Numbered from the stretch's first letter, positions 42,595-50,923 are shown. The stretch: DNA of 64,000 nt from Leifsonia sp. 71-9 (GCF_001898805.1 NZ_MKVJ01000021.1:42548-106547), one strand, 5' to 3'. Made by a program: numbers and translations. Notes: generated by a model from the sequence alone, not told the origin.

Positions 42595-43200
42595 ATGGCT
42601 GGCACGCGCGCACTGGTGATCTGGGCCCACCCCCGCACCGACTCGCTCACGGCGACGGTGACCTCGGATGTGATCGGAGAACTCACTGCGCAAGGCTTCG
42701 AGGTCGACGAGCTCGACCTGCACCGCGAGGGCATCGACCCCCTCGTCCGGGAGGCCGACGAACCCGACTGGGACGACCTCGACAAGCAGTACACGCCCGA
42801 GGTGATGGCGCTCGCCGCCCGCACGATGGCCGCCGCCGCCGTGGTGTTCGTGTTCCCCGTCTGGTGGTACTCGCTCCCCGCGATCATGAAGGGCTACATC
42901 GACCGCGTCTGGAACAACGGCCTCTTCTACGGCGGCGGCCGCCGTCCCGGGATCGCCGCCGCGCGCTGGATCGGCCTGGCCGGCGAGAGCGCAGAAGCCT
43001 TCCGCAAGCGCGAATACGACGACCTCATCACGCGCCACCTGAACATCGGCATCGCCGGCCTCTGCGGCATCGACGACAGCCAGGTCGTCCTCCTGCACGA
43101 CACCCTCGGCGACGACATCACGGACCCCGAGGCCCACTTCGCCGCCCTCCGCGCCCGCGCCACGGCGGTCGCCACGGAGCTGGCGGAGACGCTGCGGTGA
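42595..43200 (+). CDS. NAD(P)H oxidoreductase, flavodoxin fold
   Basis: A 201-residue NQO1/KefF-like protein (LVIWAHPRTDSLTATV, then VVFVFPVWWYSLPAIMKGYIDRVWNNGLFYG). Such FMN or FAD enzymes reduce quinones. It is preceded by AAGGAG and divergent from the HxlR gene, a common quinone-stress arrangement. Confidence 0.9.
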   Translation: MAGTRALVIWAHPRTDSLTATVTSDVIGELTAQGFEVDELDLHREGIDPLVREADEPDWDDLDKQYTPEVMALAARTMAAAAVVFVFPVWWYSLPAIMKGYIDRVWNNGLFYGGGRRPGIAAARWIGLAGESAEAFRKREYDDLITRHLNIGIAGLCGIDDSQVVLLHDTLGDDITDPEAHFAALRARATAVATELAETLR

Positions 43201-43383
43201 GGCGGGCGTCGCGCCGGATCCGATGAAGTCCAGTGAACCGAGTCGGGGTCGATGGCGTGCTCGGCGCCCGCGGCGACCGCAACCGTCCCCGGGTGAGAAC
43301 GAGTCCGGCGAATCAGACTGCCCGAGAAGTCGCGATCGGAGTATTTCCCGCCGCCAGCGTTGTGGCCGGTGACGTGGCGGCCA

Positions 43384-43941
43384 CTATCTCCGGTCGCTGG
43401 GTGTGGGGGCAGGGGTCGGGGTTCGGGAGATCTGGTTGCGCTTGTGTGCGATGTCGTCGTCGCTGGCCTTTTTCCAGTCGCCGGGTACGCAGGAGCCATC
43501 GGTTTCCAGCCAGGTGCGGTCAGTATCGAGGTGGAGGGTGATCGCTAGCCCGTTCTTGGCATCGCCGCCGAGGACGTATTCGTGACCGTATTTGTGAATC
43601 TCGACGGAGTATCCATGGTCTTTCCACCACTTTTCGACGGTGGCGGCCGCGGCGTCCGGATTGGTCACTGGTTCGGTGCGGTTTCGGCCGCCGTAGTAGT
43701 AGAGCCCCTCGTCGTTGTCGCCGCAGGAAGAAGCGATCAGGTTGTCGTGGTTGTCCCAGTCTCCACCGACGATGGCGGTGAGGTCGCTCTCCTGCTTGTC
43801 GAGATCGGCGCGCGCCTCGGCGGGAGTCATCTTCACGTCCGAGCGGAGGTGCAGCGGTTCGACCACCCGGTCGACGTCGCTGCAGCCTGCCAGCCCTGCG
43901 ACGGCGAGGACGGCGAGCCCCAGGCTGATGCGGACTCTCAT
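43384..43941 (-). CDS. Lipoprotein, tandem paralogue 2 (candidate immunity protein)
   Basis: A 185-residue lipoprotein with lipobox LAGC (Cys about residue 19). It shares long identical blocks with its upstream neighbour (DVKMTPAEARADLD, NLIASSCGDNDEGLYYYGGR, LDTDRTW, CVPGDW) but differs in the middle. The ATG at 43941 has GAGGAG 9 bases upstream. It is the last gene of an operon with the DUF1023 hydrolase. Paralogous lipoproteins behind a secreted lipase-like effector suggest immunity; this is inferred. Confidence 0.75.
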   Translation of the reverse strand: MRVRISLGLAVLAVAGLAGCSDVDRVVEPLHLRSDVKMTPAEARADLDKQESDLTAIVGGDWDNHDNLIASSCGDNDEGLYYYGGRNRTEPVTNPDAAAATVEKWWKDHGYSVEIHKYGHEYVLGGDAKNGLAITLHLDTDRTWLETDGSCVPGDWKKASDDDIAHKRNQISRTPTPAPTPSDRR

Positions 43942-43978
43942 GAGCGCGGACTCCTCATTCATACGGCGTTCGGGTTGC

Positions 43979-44530
43979 CTATTCGGTAGGGGTTGGTGCG
44001 GGGGTCGGGGTGCGGACGATCTCATTACGTCTGTGCGCGATGTCGTCGTCCCTGGCCTTTTCCCAGTCGCCCGGTACGCAGGCACCTTCTGTCTGGAACC
44101 AGGTTCGGTCGGTATCCAGGTTGAGGAAAATTGTGGTGCCGTTCTTGGCTTCACCTTTGACAACATAACTCTCGCCGTACTTGGCCGATGCGACAGCGAC
44201 TCCGCGGCTCTTCCACCATGCAGCTGTGCTCTTGGCCGTGGCTGCACGGTCCGCAATGGGTTCCGTTCGGTTTCGGCCGCCGTAGTAGTAGAGGCCCTCG
44301 TCGTTGTCGCCGCACGAGGAGGCGATGAGGTTGTCTTGGTTGTCCCAGTCGCCGCCGAGGAGGGCGGTGAGGTCGCTCTCCCGCTTGTCGAGATCGGCGC
44401 GTGCCTCGGCGGGTGTCATCTTCACGTCTGAGCGGAGGTGCAGCGGCTCGACCACCCGGTCGACGTCACTGCAGCCTGCCAAAAGGGTCACCGCGAGCGC
44501 TGCGAGACCGAGCGTGAGTCGAACTCTCAT
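43979..44530 (-). CDS. Lipoprotein, tandem paralogue 1 (candidate immunity protein)
   Basis: A 183-residue lipoprotein (lipobox LAGC) closely related to the next gene, with diverged residues 95-130. An alternative ATG at 44560 would overlap the hydrolase stop (ATGA), but a normal signal peptide and the conserved GAGGAAGG site favour 44530. Both paralogues keep two Cys in the mature part (SSCGDND and CVPGDW), possibly a disulfide. No named family recognised. Confidence 0.75.
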   Translation of the reverse strand: MRVRLTLGLAALAVTLLAGCSDVDRVVEPLHLRSDVKMTPAEARADLDKRESDLTALLGGDWDNQDNLIASSCGDNDEGLYYYGGRNRTEPIADRAATAKSTAAWWKSRGVAVASAKYGESYVVKGEAKNGTTIFLNLDTDRTWFQTEGACVPGDWEKARDDDIAHRRNEIVRTPTPAPTPTE

Positions 44531-44556
44531 CAGGACACCTTCCTCGCTGGGGGAGT

Positions 44557-46266
44557 TCATGGCAGTGTCGGCGTGCCATTGATGATCGATCGGATATTTC
44601 TCAGGCTCTCAGTACCCAAGCCGAAGTAATGGTTGCTGTCGTCTGCCGCGCTGCCGCCGACCGCGTTGTGGCCGTTGACCGGTTGGAGGACGCTGCCATC
44701 AGGCAAGGTTGCCCCGTCTGATCCAAACACATGTGCCCCGAATCCGTGGCCTGTCGGGTCGATGCGGCCTGTTGTTCGTCCAAGATCCGCAACGTCGTCG
44801 GCCGATGCTTCGGTCGCGTACACCCCGGTGTGGGCGTGAAGGTCGGCCGCGCTGATGCTGGGGTCGATTCCCGCCGAGCCGACGAAGACGGCGTTGTCGA
44901 CCCGGAGATCGTGTGCGGCCATCGCATAGGCGGCAGTCGTGGTGCCGTACGAATGGCCGATCACGTTCAGCTGAGAGGTGGTGCCGGCCTCGTCGCGGAC
45001 GGCGTTGTACCCGTTAAGCGCGGCCGTGAGGTGCTCTGCGCCGGCGCGAGCGTAGGTCCCGGAAAGGACGTCACCGGCCTCGGAAGGGAACTTGGGGCTG
45101 TCGTAGCCGAGGAAGACGACGGTGGCGCTGTGCGGGTTATTGAAGTTCATGTTGACCGCACCGCGAAGATAGTCCTTGGCCTCGAGCAGGCTGGAGTTCA
45201 TTCCGGGGATCATCCAATTCGCTGTGGTCGCGGTGTCCGGATTCCCGACAGAGAGCTGCGCCAGCGGAATGCCGGGACCCGTCGTGTCGAGGCTCATCAG
45301 CAGCCGCGGAGGATTCAGATTCCGGCTCTGGCCATCCCGGTACTCGCTCAAGAGCCACTCGAGGGCGCTGACACGATCTTTCGCCGCCTGGACGGCGGCG
45401 AGAGACTCCGGTACTCGGCTGCTTCCGATGGTGCGCCCGGCGGCCTCCTTCGCTTCTTTGAGAAGCTCTTTGAGGCAGGAGACGTTGGCTTCGTCGCGGT
45501 CCGTGTACGGGATCCCTTCCAGGTTGCCGATCACCTCGGGGCGGGCCTTGATCAGTGCCGATCGTTGGGCGGCCGACAAGGTCGACCACCACGCGGCGAC
45601 GGCCGGTGCACCCATCGCGGCGAGTTCGTCGGCGAGGTTCGGGTGCTGTGCCAGGAACTTCTTCAGCTCCGGACCGGTGAGGGTCGAGAGGCCCTGAAGG
45701 AAGCCGATCGAATTCCCGATCGCGTTGCTCGTCGACTTGGTCGCGAACAACGGTTTCGGTGCAACCGTGAGCAGCTTCAAAACTGCGAGCATGTCGCGCT
45801 CGGCCGCGTCGACCGCTTCGGCGGCGTTCGTCACGATCGTGTGGGCGCTGATCTTGCTCTGGTCCAGTTTCGCCACATGCGAGGTGAGCGGCTTCAGCAG
45901 GGGGTCTTGTATTGCGGCGGCCGCGCGCTCGTCCGCGTCTGCCTTCTTCCAGATGGTGATCGCTCGTTCGGCCTCGCCCTGCGCCCATTCGAGGGTGTGG
46001 GCGAAGGAGTTGAGCGCCTTACCGCCGTCGGTGAAGTCGTCGGCAACATGCTGGATCCGTTTGCGCATCACGGACACGACGTCCGCGAACGCGTTTGCAG
46101 CGCGGCCTTCCCACTTGACCTGACTGGCAGCATTGCGCAGTGTCGCTTCGAGGGCGTCGTAGTCACGGCTGCGGGCGGTCATCACGTCGGCTTCGGCACG
46201 GAAGGCGGTCACGTTGCCGGGGATGAGGTCTTTCGCGCGGGATGTCGCGGTGATCGTTGCGGTCAT
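44557..46266 (-). CDS. WXG-like plus DUF1023 alpha/beta hydrolase (candidate T7SS effector)
   Basis: A 569-residue protein with no signal peptide. Residues about 1-190 are helical and resemble WXG100/LXG-type secretion modules (QVKWEGRAANAFADVV). Residues about 330-569 form a DUF1023 alpha/beta hydrolase with nucleophile elbow GHSYG (Ser439) and a late His in NHYFGLG. Family members are lipase/esterase-like. The ATG overlaps the stop of the small helical gene upstream. With two lipoproteins downstream it resembles lipase-toxin/lipoprotein-immunity systems of type VII secretion. The ESX machinery is not in the window. Confidence 0.85.
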   Translation of the reverse strand: MTATITATSRAKDLIPGNVTAFRAEADVMTARSRDYDALEATLRNAASQVKWEGRAANAFADVVSVMRKRIQHVADDFTDGGKALNSFAHTLEWAQGEAERAITIWKKADADERAAAAIQDPLLKPLTSHVAKLDQSKISAHTIVTNAAEAVDAAERDMLAVLKLLTVAPKPLFATKSTSNAIGNSIGFLQGLSTLTGPELKKFLAQHPNLADELAAMGAPAVAAWWSTLSAAQRSALIKARPEVIGNLEGIPYTDRDEANVSCLKELLKEAKEAAGRTIGSSRVPESLAAVQAAKDRVSALEWLLSEYRDGQSRNLNPPRLLMSLDTTGPGIPLAQLSVGNPDTATTANWMIPGMNSSLLEAKDYLRGAVNMNFNNPHSATVVFLGYDSPKFPSEAGDVLSGTYARAGAEHLTAALNGYNAVRDEAGTTSQLNVIGHSYGTTTAAYAMAAHDLRVDNAVFVGSAGIDPSISAADLHAHTGVYATEASADDVADLGRTTGRIDPTGHGFGAHVFGSDGATLPDGSVLQPVNGHNAVGGSAADDSNHYFGLGTESLRNIRSIINGTPTLP

Positions 46267-46529
46267 CTGAACCCTCCCTCGAGCGCCCGCAGCTCACCGG
46301 CTGCCGTTTCTTCGGTCGTCCGGAAATCATCGGCCGTCAGACCGAGTCGGGTGCCGAGCTCGACGAGGTCGGTCACGATCGTGTCCGACCGCCACCCGGC
46401 ACGTATCGAGACCAGCACCGCTTCGCTGGTCGGCCGTTCGACCGCAGCGGCGGCAGGGAGGGCAGGAGCACTGACCGCCGTGAGCGAGGAGGCTGTGCCG
46501 GTCAGGGTCTCGAAATCAACCTGAATACG
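46263..46529 (-). CDS. Small EspC/WXG-like partner protein, no canonical start
   Basis: About 88 codons encode a helical protein (IQVDFETLTGTASSL at the start, TTEETAAGELRALEG at the end), in the style of EspC/ESX-associated partners. It ends in the ATGA overlap with the hydrolase gene. The frame is open from 46742, yet no ATG, GTG or TTG lies ahead of IQVDFE. ATT (46529) or an upstream CTG would be needed, or the gene has lost its start. Coding is supported by composition and operon position. Confidence 0.5.
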   Translation of the reverse strand, partial: RIQVDFETLTGTASSLTAVSAPALPAAAAVERPTSEAVLVSIRAGWRSDTIVTDLVELGTRLGLTADDFRTTEETAAGELRALEGGFR

Positions 46530-47066
46530 CTGGCCCGCTGCACCAGTCAGGCTGATGCAGACCGTTCTATCAACGAAGCCTGACGGCGAATCGGACGCGA
46601 ATACGTGTGCAGCCGCCCCTGGCGGCCCGACACCCCGTCGCCGTACGCGTTCTTCTGAGCCTGTGTTGATACCGGCACGTTTCCCCCGAAACCTGCATGT
46701 CGCCGTAGCGATCTGACGTGCTTGCGCGATGCGCGCGTTGAACTAGTCTGCCACGGCTGGTCGCTGGATAGTCCGGCCAGGCCCGTGGACCAGCGGGATC
46801 CGGATGATTCGTCCATGCTCCTGAGGCTCAGCGCTCAGCACGCTCAAGCCGAGATGTGTCTTCGGGCGTATGCGTGTGCGTCGGTCCGGCTCGATACGAC
46901 GGTGGCATCCCGGCGTCACCGAGGCGGCCAAACGGGCATGACCGCGACCATTCCCTCAACTGCGTATCGGCTGCGTCGACGTGGCCATCGGCACGTGATC
47001 TCAGCCGACGACTCACGTTGGCGTCGTGTACCGCGAGAATTCACCGCCCCCCGCGGCCTTCGATCA
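46530..47066. other. Intergenic stretch without a confident gene
   Basis: About 540 bases between the effector operon and the tRNA. Reading frames here have arginine-rich, unconvincing products. It should hold the promoter of the effector operon, but no strong -35/-10 pair stands out. Confidence 0.4.
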
Positions 47067-47140
47067 TGGAGCGAGTGACGGGAATCGAACCCGCGCTATC
47101 AGCTTGGGAAGCTGAAGTTCTACCATTGAACTACACTCGC
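47067..47140 (-). tRNA. tRNA-Gly (anticodon CCC)
   Basis: A complete cloverleaf: acceptor GCGAGTG/CACTCGC, D arm with AGTTCAATGGTAGAAC, anticodon stem CAGC/GCTG around the loop TTCCCAA (anticodon CCC), T arm GCGGGTTCGATTCCCGT, discriminator U and an encoded CCA (47070-47067). Normal length of 74 nt. The integrase gene starts 62 bases from its 5' side. Confidence 0.95.
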
Positions 47141-47156
47141 GTGGCTAAAACACTGG

Positions 47157-47184
47157 AAAGTACAGCGGTTCAAGCTGAGCCAAA
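47157..47184 (-). promoter_or_regulatory. Probable tRNA-Gly promoter
   Basis: On the minus strand TTTGGC and TGTACTTT (extended -10, TACTTT) are 16 bases apart. Transcription would start about 10 bases before the tRNA. The promoter lies between the tRNA and the integrase gene, so it may be phage-supplied. Confidence 0.4.
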
Positions 47185-47201
47185 CCTAGCAGATTCGCAC
47201 T

Positions 47202-48383
47202 TTATTGGCTGTTTTGATCGCTGACCACCTTCACCGTGTTCAGTAGTTCCAGCGTAGCAGTGAGGTCCGGCCCATGCTCGCCCTCATCGATGTAGTGCTT
47301 CTCGGTGATCGTGACCGACGAATGCCCCAGCTGCTTCTGCGCGCTGTCCTTGCTCGCCGTCTTCGCCACGAACGTACCCACGGACGACCGGAACACCTTC
47401 GGCATCGCGTCCACAATCGGGACATCGCCAAGCGCTTGATTCCACTGCACTCGGAAGTTGTCAGGGCTCCGCACGGTGCCAGTCGAGGAAGGAAACACGA
47501 CTTCGGTGTAGGCCGTCTCGCTTCGTCGCCTCAGCATGTCCACGACGAACAGAGGCAGCTTCAGAATTCGAACCTTGTGGCCCTTGGTGTGCTCCTGAAT
47601 CGTGAGGCCAAAGTCTCGATCCCGCACAACCGTCGCGCGAATCCGGGCGGTGGCGGGCTCAGACTCAAGGTCAACGTCCGCCCAACGCAGTGCGAACACC
47701 TCGCCCGGCCGGCATCCGGTGCCCAACATGAAATCGCACGGGTCGGAAAGATCCGACGACCTGGCGCGTCCGCTCTTGTCCTTCCCCGAATCCCAAGCGG
47801 CCAGCGTCGTGCGGATGTCGGCAATCTCGTCAAGGGACCACGCCACAGGAGCCTTCTCGGGTTCCGGGATAGTGGCGCATGAGTCGACCGGATTGGACAT
47901 GATCGCGCCGTGGCGTGCAGCCATCCCCATCATTCCTCTGAGGATCACTCGGGCGAGCGCGGCACTCGAGTATCCGACGTTCTTCGTCTTCGCCTTGAGA
48001 AACCTGTCCAAGCGTGAGACGGACGCCTCGCTGATCATGAGGCCGCCGAGCCCTGCCTTGATGTGATTCTCAAGAATGCCCTTGTACCTCCGCTCCGTGT
48101 TGATCGGTCGAGGCTTCGCGGATAGCCATTCCTCCCACCATTCGTCGGCGAGGGCGGAAATGCGCATGGATGGAGTGATGCCCTCAGCCTCAGGCGCCAA
48201 ACGCGTCTTGAGTGCTCGTTTGAGGTTGTCCTCAGCGTTCTGGGGAGTCTTCCCCGTTCGCAGCATCCGGCGCGTGTGCCCGTCGCTGTCCCTGTAGAAA
48301 GCCGTAGCCATAGGAGTGCCACTAGCGGTCTTACCGCGAGTGATCTTCCCCCAGGTTTCGAGAACGAGTGGTGGTCTAGCCAT
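47202..48383 (-). CDS. Tyrosine-recombinase integrase
   Basis: A 393-residue phage integrase. It has an N-terminal arm-binding domain (WGKITRGKTASGTPMATAFYRD), a SAM-like core-binding domain (about 80-170) and a catalytic domain with Arg225 (GCRPGEV), a second Arg in KVFRSSVGTFV, LGHSS and nucleophile Tyr364 (EKHYID). The usual His of the HxxR box is replaced by Lys/Val in PKVFR, a tolerated variation. It overlaps the ImmA-like gene by 8 bases and is probably co-expressed with the repressor. Confidence 0.95.
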   Translation of the reverse strand: MARPPLVLETWGKITRGKTASGTPMATAFYRDSDGHTRRMLRTGKTPQNAEDNLKRALKTRLAPEAEGITPSMRISALADEWWEEWLSAKPRPINTERRYKGILENHIKAGLGGLMISEASVSRLDRFLKAKTKNVGYSSAALARVILRGMMGMAARHGAIMSNPVDSCATIPEPEKAPVAWSLDEIADIRTTLAAWDSGKDKSGRARSSDLSDPCDFMLGTGCRPGEVFALRWADVDLESEPATARIRATVVRDRDFGLTIQEHTKGHKVRILKLPLFVVDMLRRRSETAYTEVVFPSSTGTVRSPDNFRVQWNQALGDVPIVDAMPKVFRSSVGTFVAKTASKDSAQKQLGHSSVTITEKHYIDEGEHGPDLTATLELLNTVKVVSDQNSQ

Positions 48384-48858
48384 AGCTCCTCACAAAAAGT
48401 TCCATGATCTTCTCCGTCACGTTGAGTTCGAGAGCGATGCGTCCGTAGTCGTTGCCTGCCTCAGCTGCCTCACGGATTCGCGATGGCCGTATCAGGCGCC
48501 GTGCGGCAATGCGATCCGCCCGATCGTCTGCACCCTGGGTGTCGTGTTCATCTTGGCGTTCCCAGTGCACGATCTCGTGCGCCAGGGCGCAACGTTCAAC
48601 CGCGCTGTGCAGGTTGGGGAGCATGAAGATCGCTTGGAACCGAAGTGAGAACCCGGCGACCATGTCGGGCTCGGGCAGATCGGACCGGTAGATAACTGGA
48701 ATGCCGAGATCTTCGGCGTGCACCGCGGGGTCGTAGTCCATCGCGCACGGGCCGTCGTAGAAGCTGTGCAGCCCGAACATGTAGCTGGTCGAGTTCGGGA
48801 CCGGCCGGCGCGGGTCATACGTCTCGATATCGAACAGATCCCAGTCGCTGAGTGTCAC
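48376..48858 (-). CDS. ImmA/IrrE-type metallopeptidase
   Basis: A 160-residue protein with the zinc motif HEIVHWE (HExxH) in its middle, after a short N-terminal domain. ImmA peptidases cleave their partner repressor to induce the prophage. The gene overlaps the repressor (ATGA-type) and the integrase. Confidence 0.9.
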   Translation of the reverse strand: MTLSDWDLFDIETYDPRRPVPNSTSYMFGLHSFYDGPCAMDYDPAVHAEDLGIPVIYRSDLPEPDMVAGFSLRFQAIFMLPNLHSAVERCALAHEIVHWERQDEHDTQGADDRADRIAARRLIRPSRIREAAEAGNDYGRIALELNVTEKIMELFVRSYG

Positions 48859-49304
48859 GACTCTCCCCTCTCTGGCGGGACCGGCTTCGTGTCCTTCGAA
48901 GCCGCCATCTTTTCCCCGCTGATGTCTACGTTGTGAAGGTCTTCAGTATCCGTAGGGGGTACGACACTCAAGCGGGGCTTGATGCCAAAGCGACGGAGGT
49001 CGGCGGCGTCTGCATTGTTGAGTGAGGGGATGTAGCTCGAGATCTCGAAGCCGCGCTTCTTCAGGTTGGCGAGGGCGTCACGCATGATGACATCCGGGCC
49101 GATGTTGAGCGCATAGGCGAGACGTCCAAGTTCTTCAACGTCGATGACGCGCTTGCCGTTGAGGCTCTTCGAGACGGTGGGGTGGGGAAGTCGTGCCTTA
49201 TCGGCGAGCTCACGGATCCCCAGGTTGAGGTAGGCGCGGCGGGCGCGAAGCTCTGCTGCGACGGCCTCAACAAGCGGACCAAGTTCTCTACTAGCGGTTC
49301 CCAT
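48855..49304 (-). CDS. Phage repressor, XRE family
   Basis: A 149-residue protein with an HTH (LGIRELADKARLPHPTVSKSLNGKRVIDVEELGRLAYAL, landmarks) and a C-terminal linker tail, with no peptidase domain, so it probably relies on the neighbouring ImmA-like protein. The ATG at 49304 lies 7 bases after a -10 box, so the mRNA is probably leaderless. The upstream in-frame ATG at 49316 would sit inside the -10. Confidence 0.85.
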   Translation of the reverse strand: MGTASRELGPLVEAVAAELRARRAYLNLGIRELADKARLPHPTVSKSLNGKRVIDVEELGRLAYALNIGPDVIMRDALANLKKRGFEISSYIPSLNNADAADLRRFGIKPRLSVVPPTDTEDLHNVDISGEKMAASKDTKPVPPERGES

Positions 49305-49374
49305 ATGGAACAACATAGCCACTTTTGGAAACGGGGTCAATGAGCTTGACCCGGTTCCAAATGGAACCTATTGT
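49297..49374. promoter_or_regulatory. Prophage genetic switch: divergent promoters and operators
   Basis: The leftward promoter is TTGACC (49340-49335) - 17 bases - TATGTT (49317-49312). The rightward promoter is TTGACC (49346) - 17 bases - TATTGT (49369). Both -10 boxes sit 7 bases or less from an ATG, so both mRNAs look leaderless. Operator palindromes are GTTCC-CATAT-GGAAC (49297-49311) and GTTCC-AAAT-GGAAC (49354-49367), and a degenerate third half-site GTTTCCAAAAG lies in the leftward spacer. Confidence 0.85.
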
Positions 49375-49380
49375 GGGCAC

Positions 49381-49647
49381 ATGGAAGCACTCACTTACGG
49401 CGAAGCAGTCGCCGCCGAGGTGCGGGCCCAGATTGCGCGGGCGGCGAGAACTCACTCGTCAGTCGCGGAAGAGACCGGAATCCCGAAGGCAACCCTGTCA
49501 CGCAAGACGACCGGGAAGACGCCCTTCGACGTCGTAGAGGTAGCGCGCATCGCCGCCGCCCTTCGCATCGATCCGGATGACATCTTTCGCGCCGCAGCAG
49601 GACGGACCCCCGGCTCGGATCAAAACTCGAAGGCCGATGCGGCATGA
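49381..49647 (+). CDS. Cro-like XRE protein
   Basis: An 88-residue HTH protein (AARTHSSVAEETGIPKATLSRKTTGKTPFDVVEVARIAAAL). The first gene of the rightward operon, read from a leaderless-type start. It probably competes with the repressor for the same operators. Confidence 0.85.
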   Translation: MEALTYGEAVAAEVRAQIARAARTHSSVAEETGIPKATLSRKTTGKTPFDVVEVARIAAALRIDPDDIFRAAAGRTPGSDQNSKADAA

Positions 49648-49829
49648 ACGCGGCCGCCAAGGTCTATCTCACGCCACAGGAGGTGTCGGACCGGATCAAG
49701 TTCTCTGTCGGCACTCTCGCCAACTGGCGGACGCAGGGCAAAGGCCCGGACTACGTGCGGCAAGGGAGACGAATCCGGTACCCGGAGGAAGCCATCGAGC
49801 GGTTCATGAGCGAACCGCAAGTCGCATAG
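49644..49829 (+). CDS. Excisionase-like HTH protein (AlpA/MerR-like)
   Basis: A 61-residue winged-helix protein (YLTPQEVSDRIKFSVGTLANWRTQGKGPDYVRQGRRIRYPEEAIERFM). This HTH_17 type is typical of excisionases and AlpA regulators. It overlaps the Cro-like gene by ATGA. Confidence 0.85.
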   Translation: MNAAAKVYLTPQEVSDRIKFSVGTLANWRTQGKGPDYVRQGRRIRYPEEAIERFMSEPQVA

Positions 49830-49846
49830 CAACACCAAAAGAGAAA

Positions 49847-49868
49847 CGCCTCGGGGGCAACCGAGGCG
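49847..49868 (+). terminator. Hairpin between excisionase and antirepressor genes
   Basis: CGCCTCGG-GGGCAA-CCGAGGCG, an 8-bp perfect stem with a 6-nt loop and no T-run, lies 19 bases before the antirepressor GTG. It could attenuate transcription of the early genes. Confidence 0.45.
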
Positions 49869-49886
49869 AATCAGAGAGGAACTGTA

Positions 49887-50708
49887 GTGAATTCCACCGA
49901 CATTCTACCCGCGAAGGCCGCAACACACAGCTTCTATGGGCAGAGCATCAACACCATCACTCTCGACGGAGTCGATTATCTGCTCCTAGGGCAGCTGTGT
50001 GACAACCTCGGGCTTGACGCTGAGGGTCAGCGTCAGTCGCTTGAGCGTCAGGCGTGGGCGCAGGGCATGACCTTTGTAACGAAGGTCATGCTCCCGGGTG
50101 CTGAGCGCTCCTATCCCCGCTACCTCATCAACACCCGCATCGTCGGCATGTGGCTGGCGACCATCACCACTTCCCGGATCCGTGACGAGGAGTCACGGGT
50201 CATGGTCGAGCGGTACCAGCGTGAACTCGCCGACAAGATCCACGAATGGATCAACGGCGCCACACCCCGCCGCGAGCTCTCGGAGACGGAGGTCGTTCTT
50301 CAGGCGCTCACCATCCTCAAGACGAAGACGGAACAGCAGGCGCAGGAGATCGAGGTTCTGGCGCCGAAGGCGTCGGCGTGGGATGCGTTGGTGTCGTCGG
50401 CGGGGTCGTGGTCGTACACGGATGCTGCGCACTGCTTGTTCGAGCAGAAGCACATCGTCATCGGTCAGAAGCGGCTGGTTGCGCTGCTGGTCGATTGGGT
50501 GTGGATGTACCGGGACCACAAGGGCCGGCCCCACGCCTACCAGCGGATCCTCGAGCAGGGTCTGTTGACGGAGAAGATCCGCACCTATGTGGACACGGTG
50601 ACGGGGGAAACCCTTCAGTCGTCGGCCCCGCAGGTTCGGATCACGGGTAAGGGGCTGGATGTCATCTACCGGCGCCTGTCTGACTCGGCCGCGGCGGTGG
50701 CGTCATGA
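49887..50708 (+). CDS. Phage antirepressor (KilAC-type C-terminus)
   Basis: A 273-residue protein. The N-terminal P22 AR/Bro-like domain (INTITLDGVDYLLLGQLCDNLGL, MTFVTKVMLPG) is followed by a coiled-coil stretch (KTKTEQQAQEIEVLAPKAS) and an ANT/KilAC C-terminus (WDALVSSAGSWSYTDAAHCL ... RVTGKGLDVIYRRL-type end). Antirepressors bind and disable repressors. The start is GTG with AGAGAGGA upstream. Confidence 0.88.
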   Translation: MNSTDILPAKAATHSFYGQSINTITLDGVDYLLLGQLCDNLGLDAEGQRQSLERQAWAQGMTFVTKVMLPGAERSYPRYLINTRIVGMWLATITTSRIRDEESRVMVERYQRELADKIHEWINGATPRRELSETEVVLQALTILKTKTEQQAQEIEVLAPKASAWDALVSSAGSWSYTDAAHCLFEQKHIVIGQKRLVALLVDWVWMYRDHKGRPHAYQRILEQGLLTEKIRTYVDTVTGETLQSSAPQVRITGKGLDVIYRRLSDSAAAVAS

Positions 50709-50923
50709 CCGCGCAGGTGGTGACGACGTGGAACCGGGCACCGATGCAGATGCTGCACCCGGAGACGATCACGATCATCTGCGATGCGGATGAGCGGTCG
50801 AACTGGACGCTGCAGGCTCCTGCTGGTCAGTTGTGGGAGCGCCTCGCTGAGCAGGAGATCATCCCTACTGCTCGTCTCGGTGCGGCACTGATTCGTGCTG
50901 ACGTCCGTGGGGAGGCCCTCTGA
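50705..50923 (+). CDS. Phage hypothetical protein
   Basis: A 72-residue early gene product that begins in the antirepressor stop (ATGA). It has a mixed alpha/beta composition (ETITIICDADERSNWTLQ) and no recognisable domain. Confidence 0.7.
   Translation: MTAQVVTTWNRAPMQMLHPETITIICDADERSNWTLQAPAGQLWERLAEQEIIPTARLGAALIRADVRGEAL

Noticed and set aside
46722..47078. 118-codon plus-strand frame before the tRNA
   Set aside because: Unconvincing composition and it runs into the tRNA gene.
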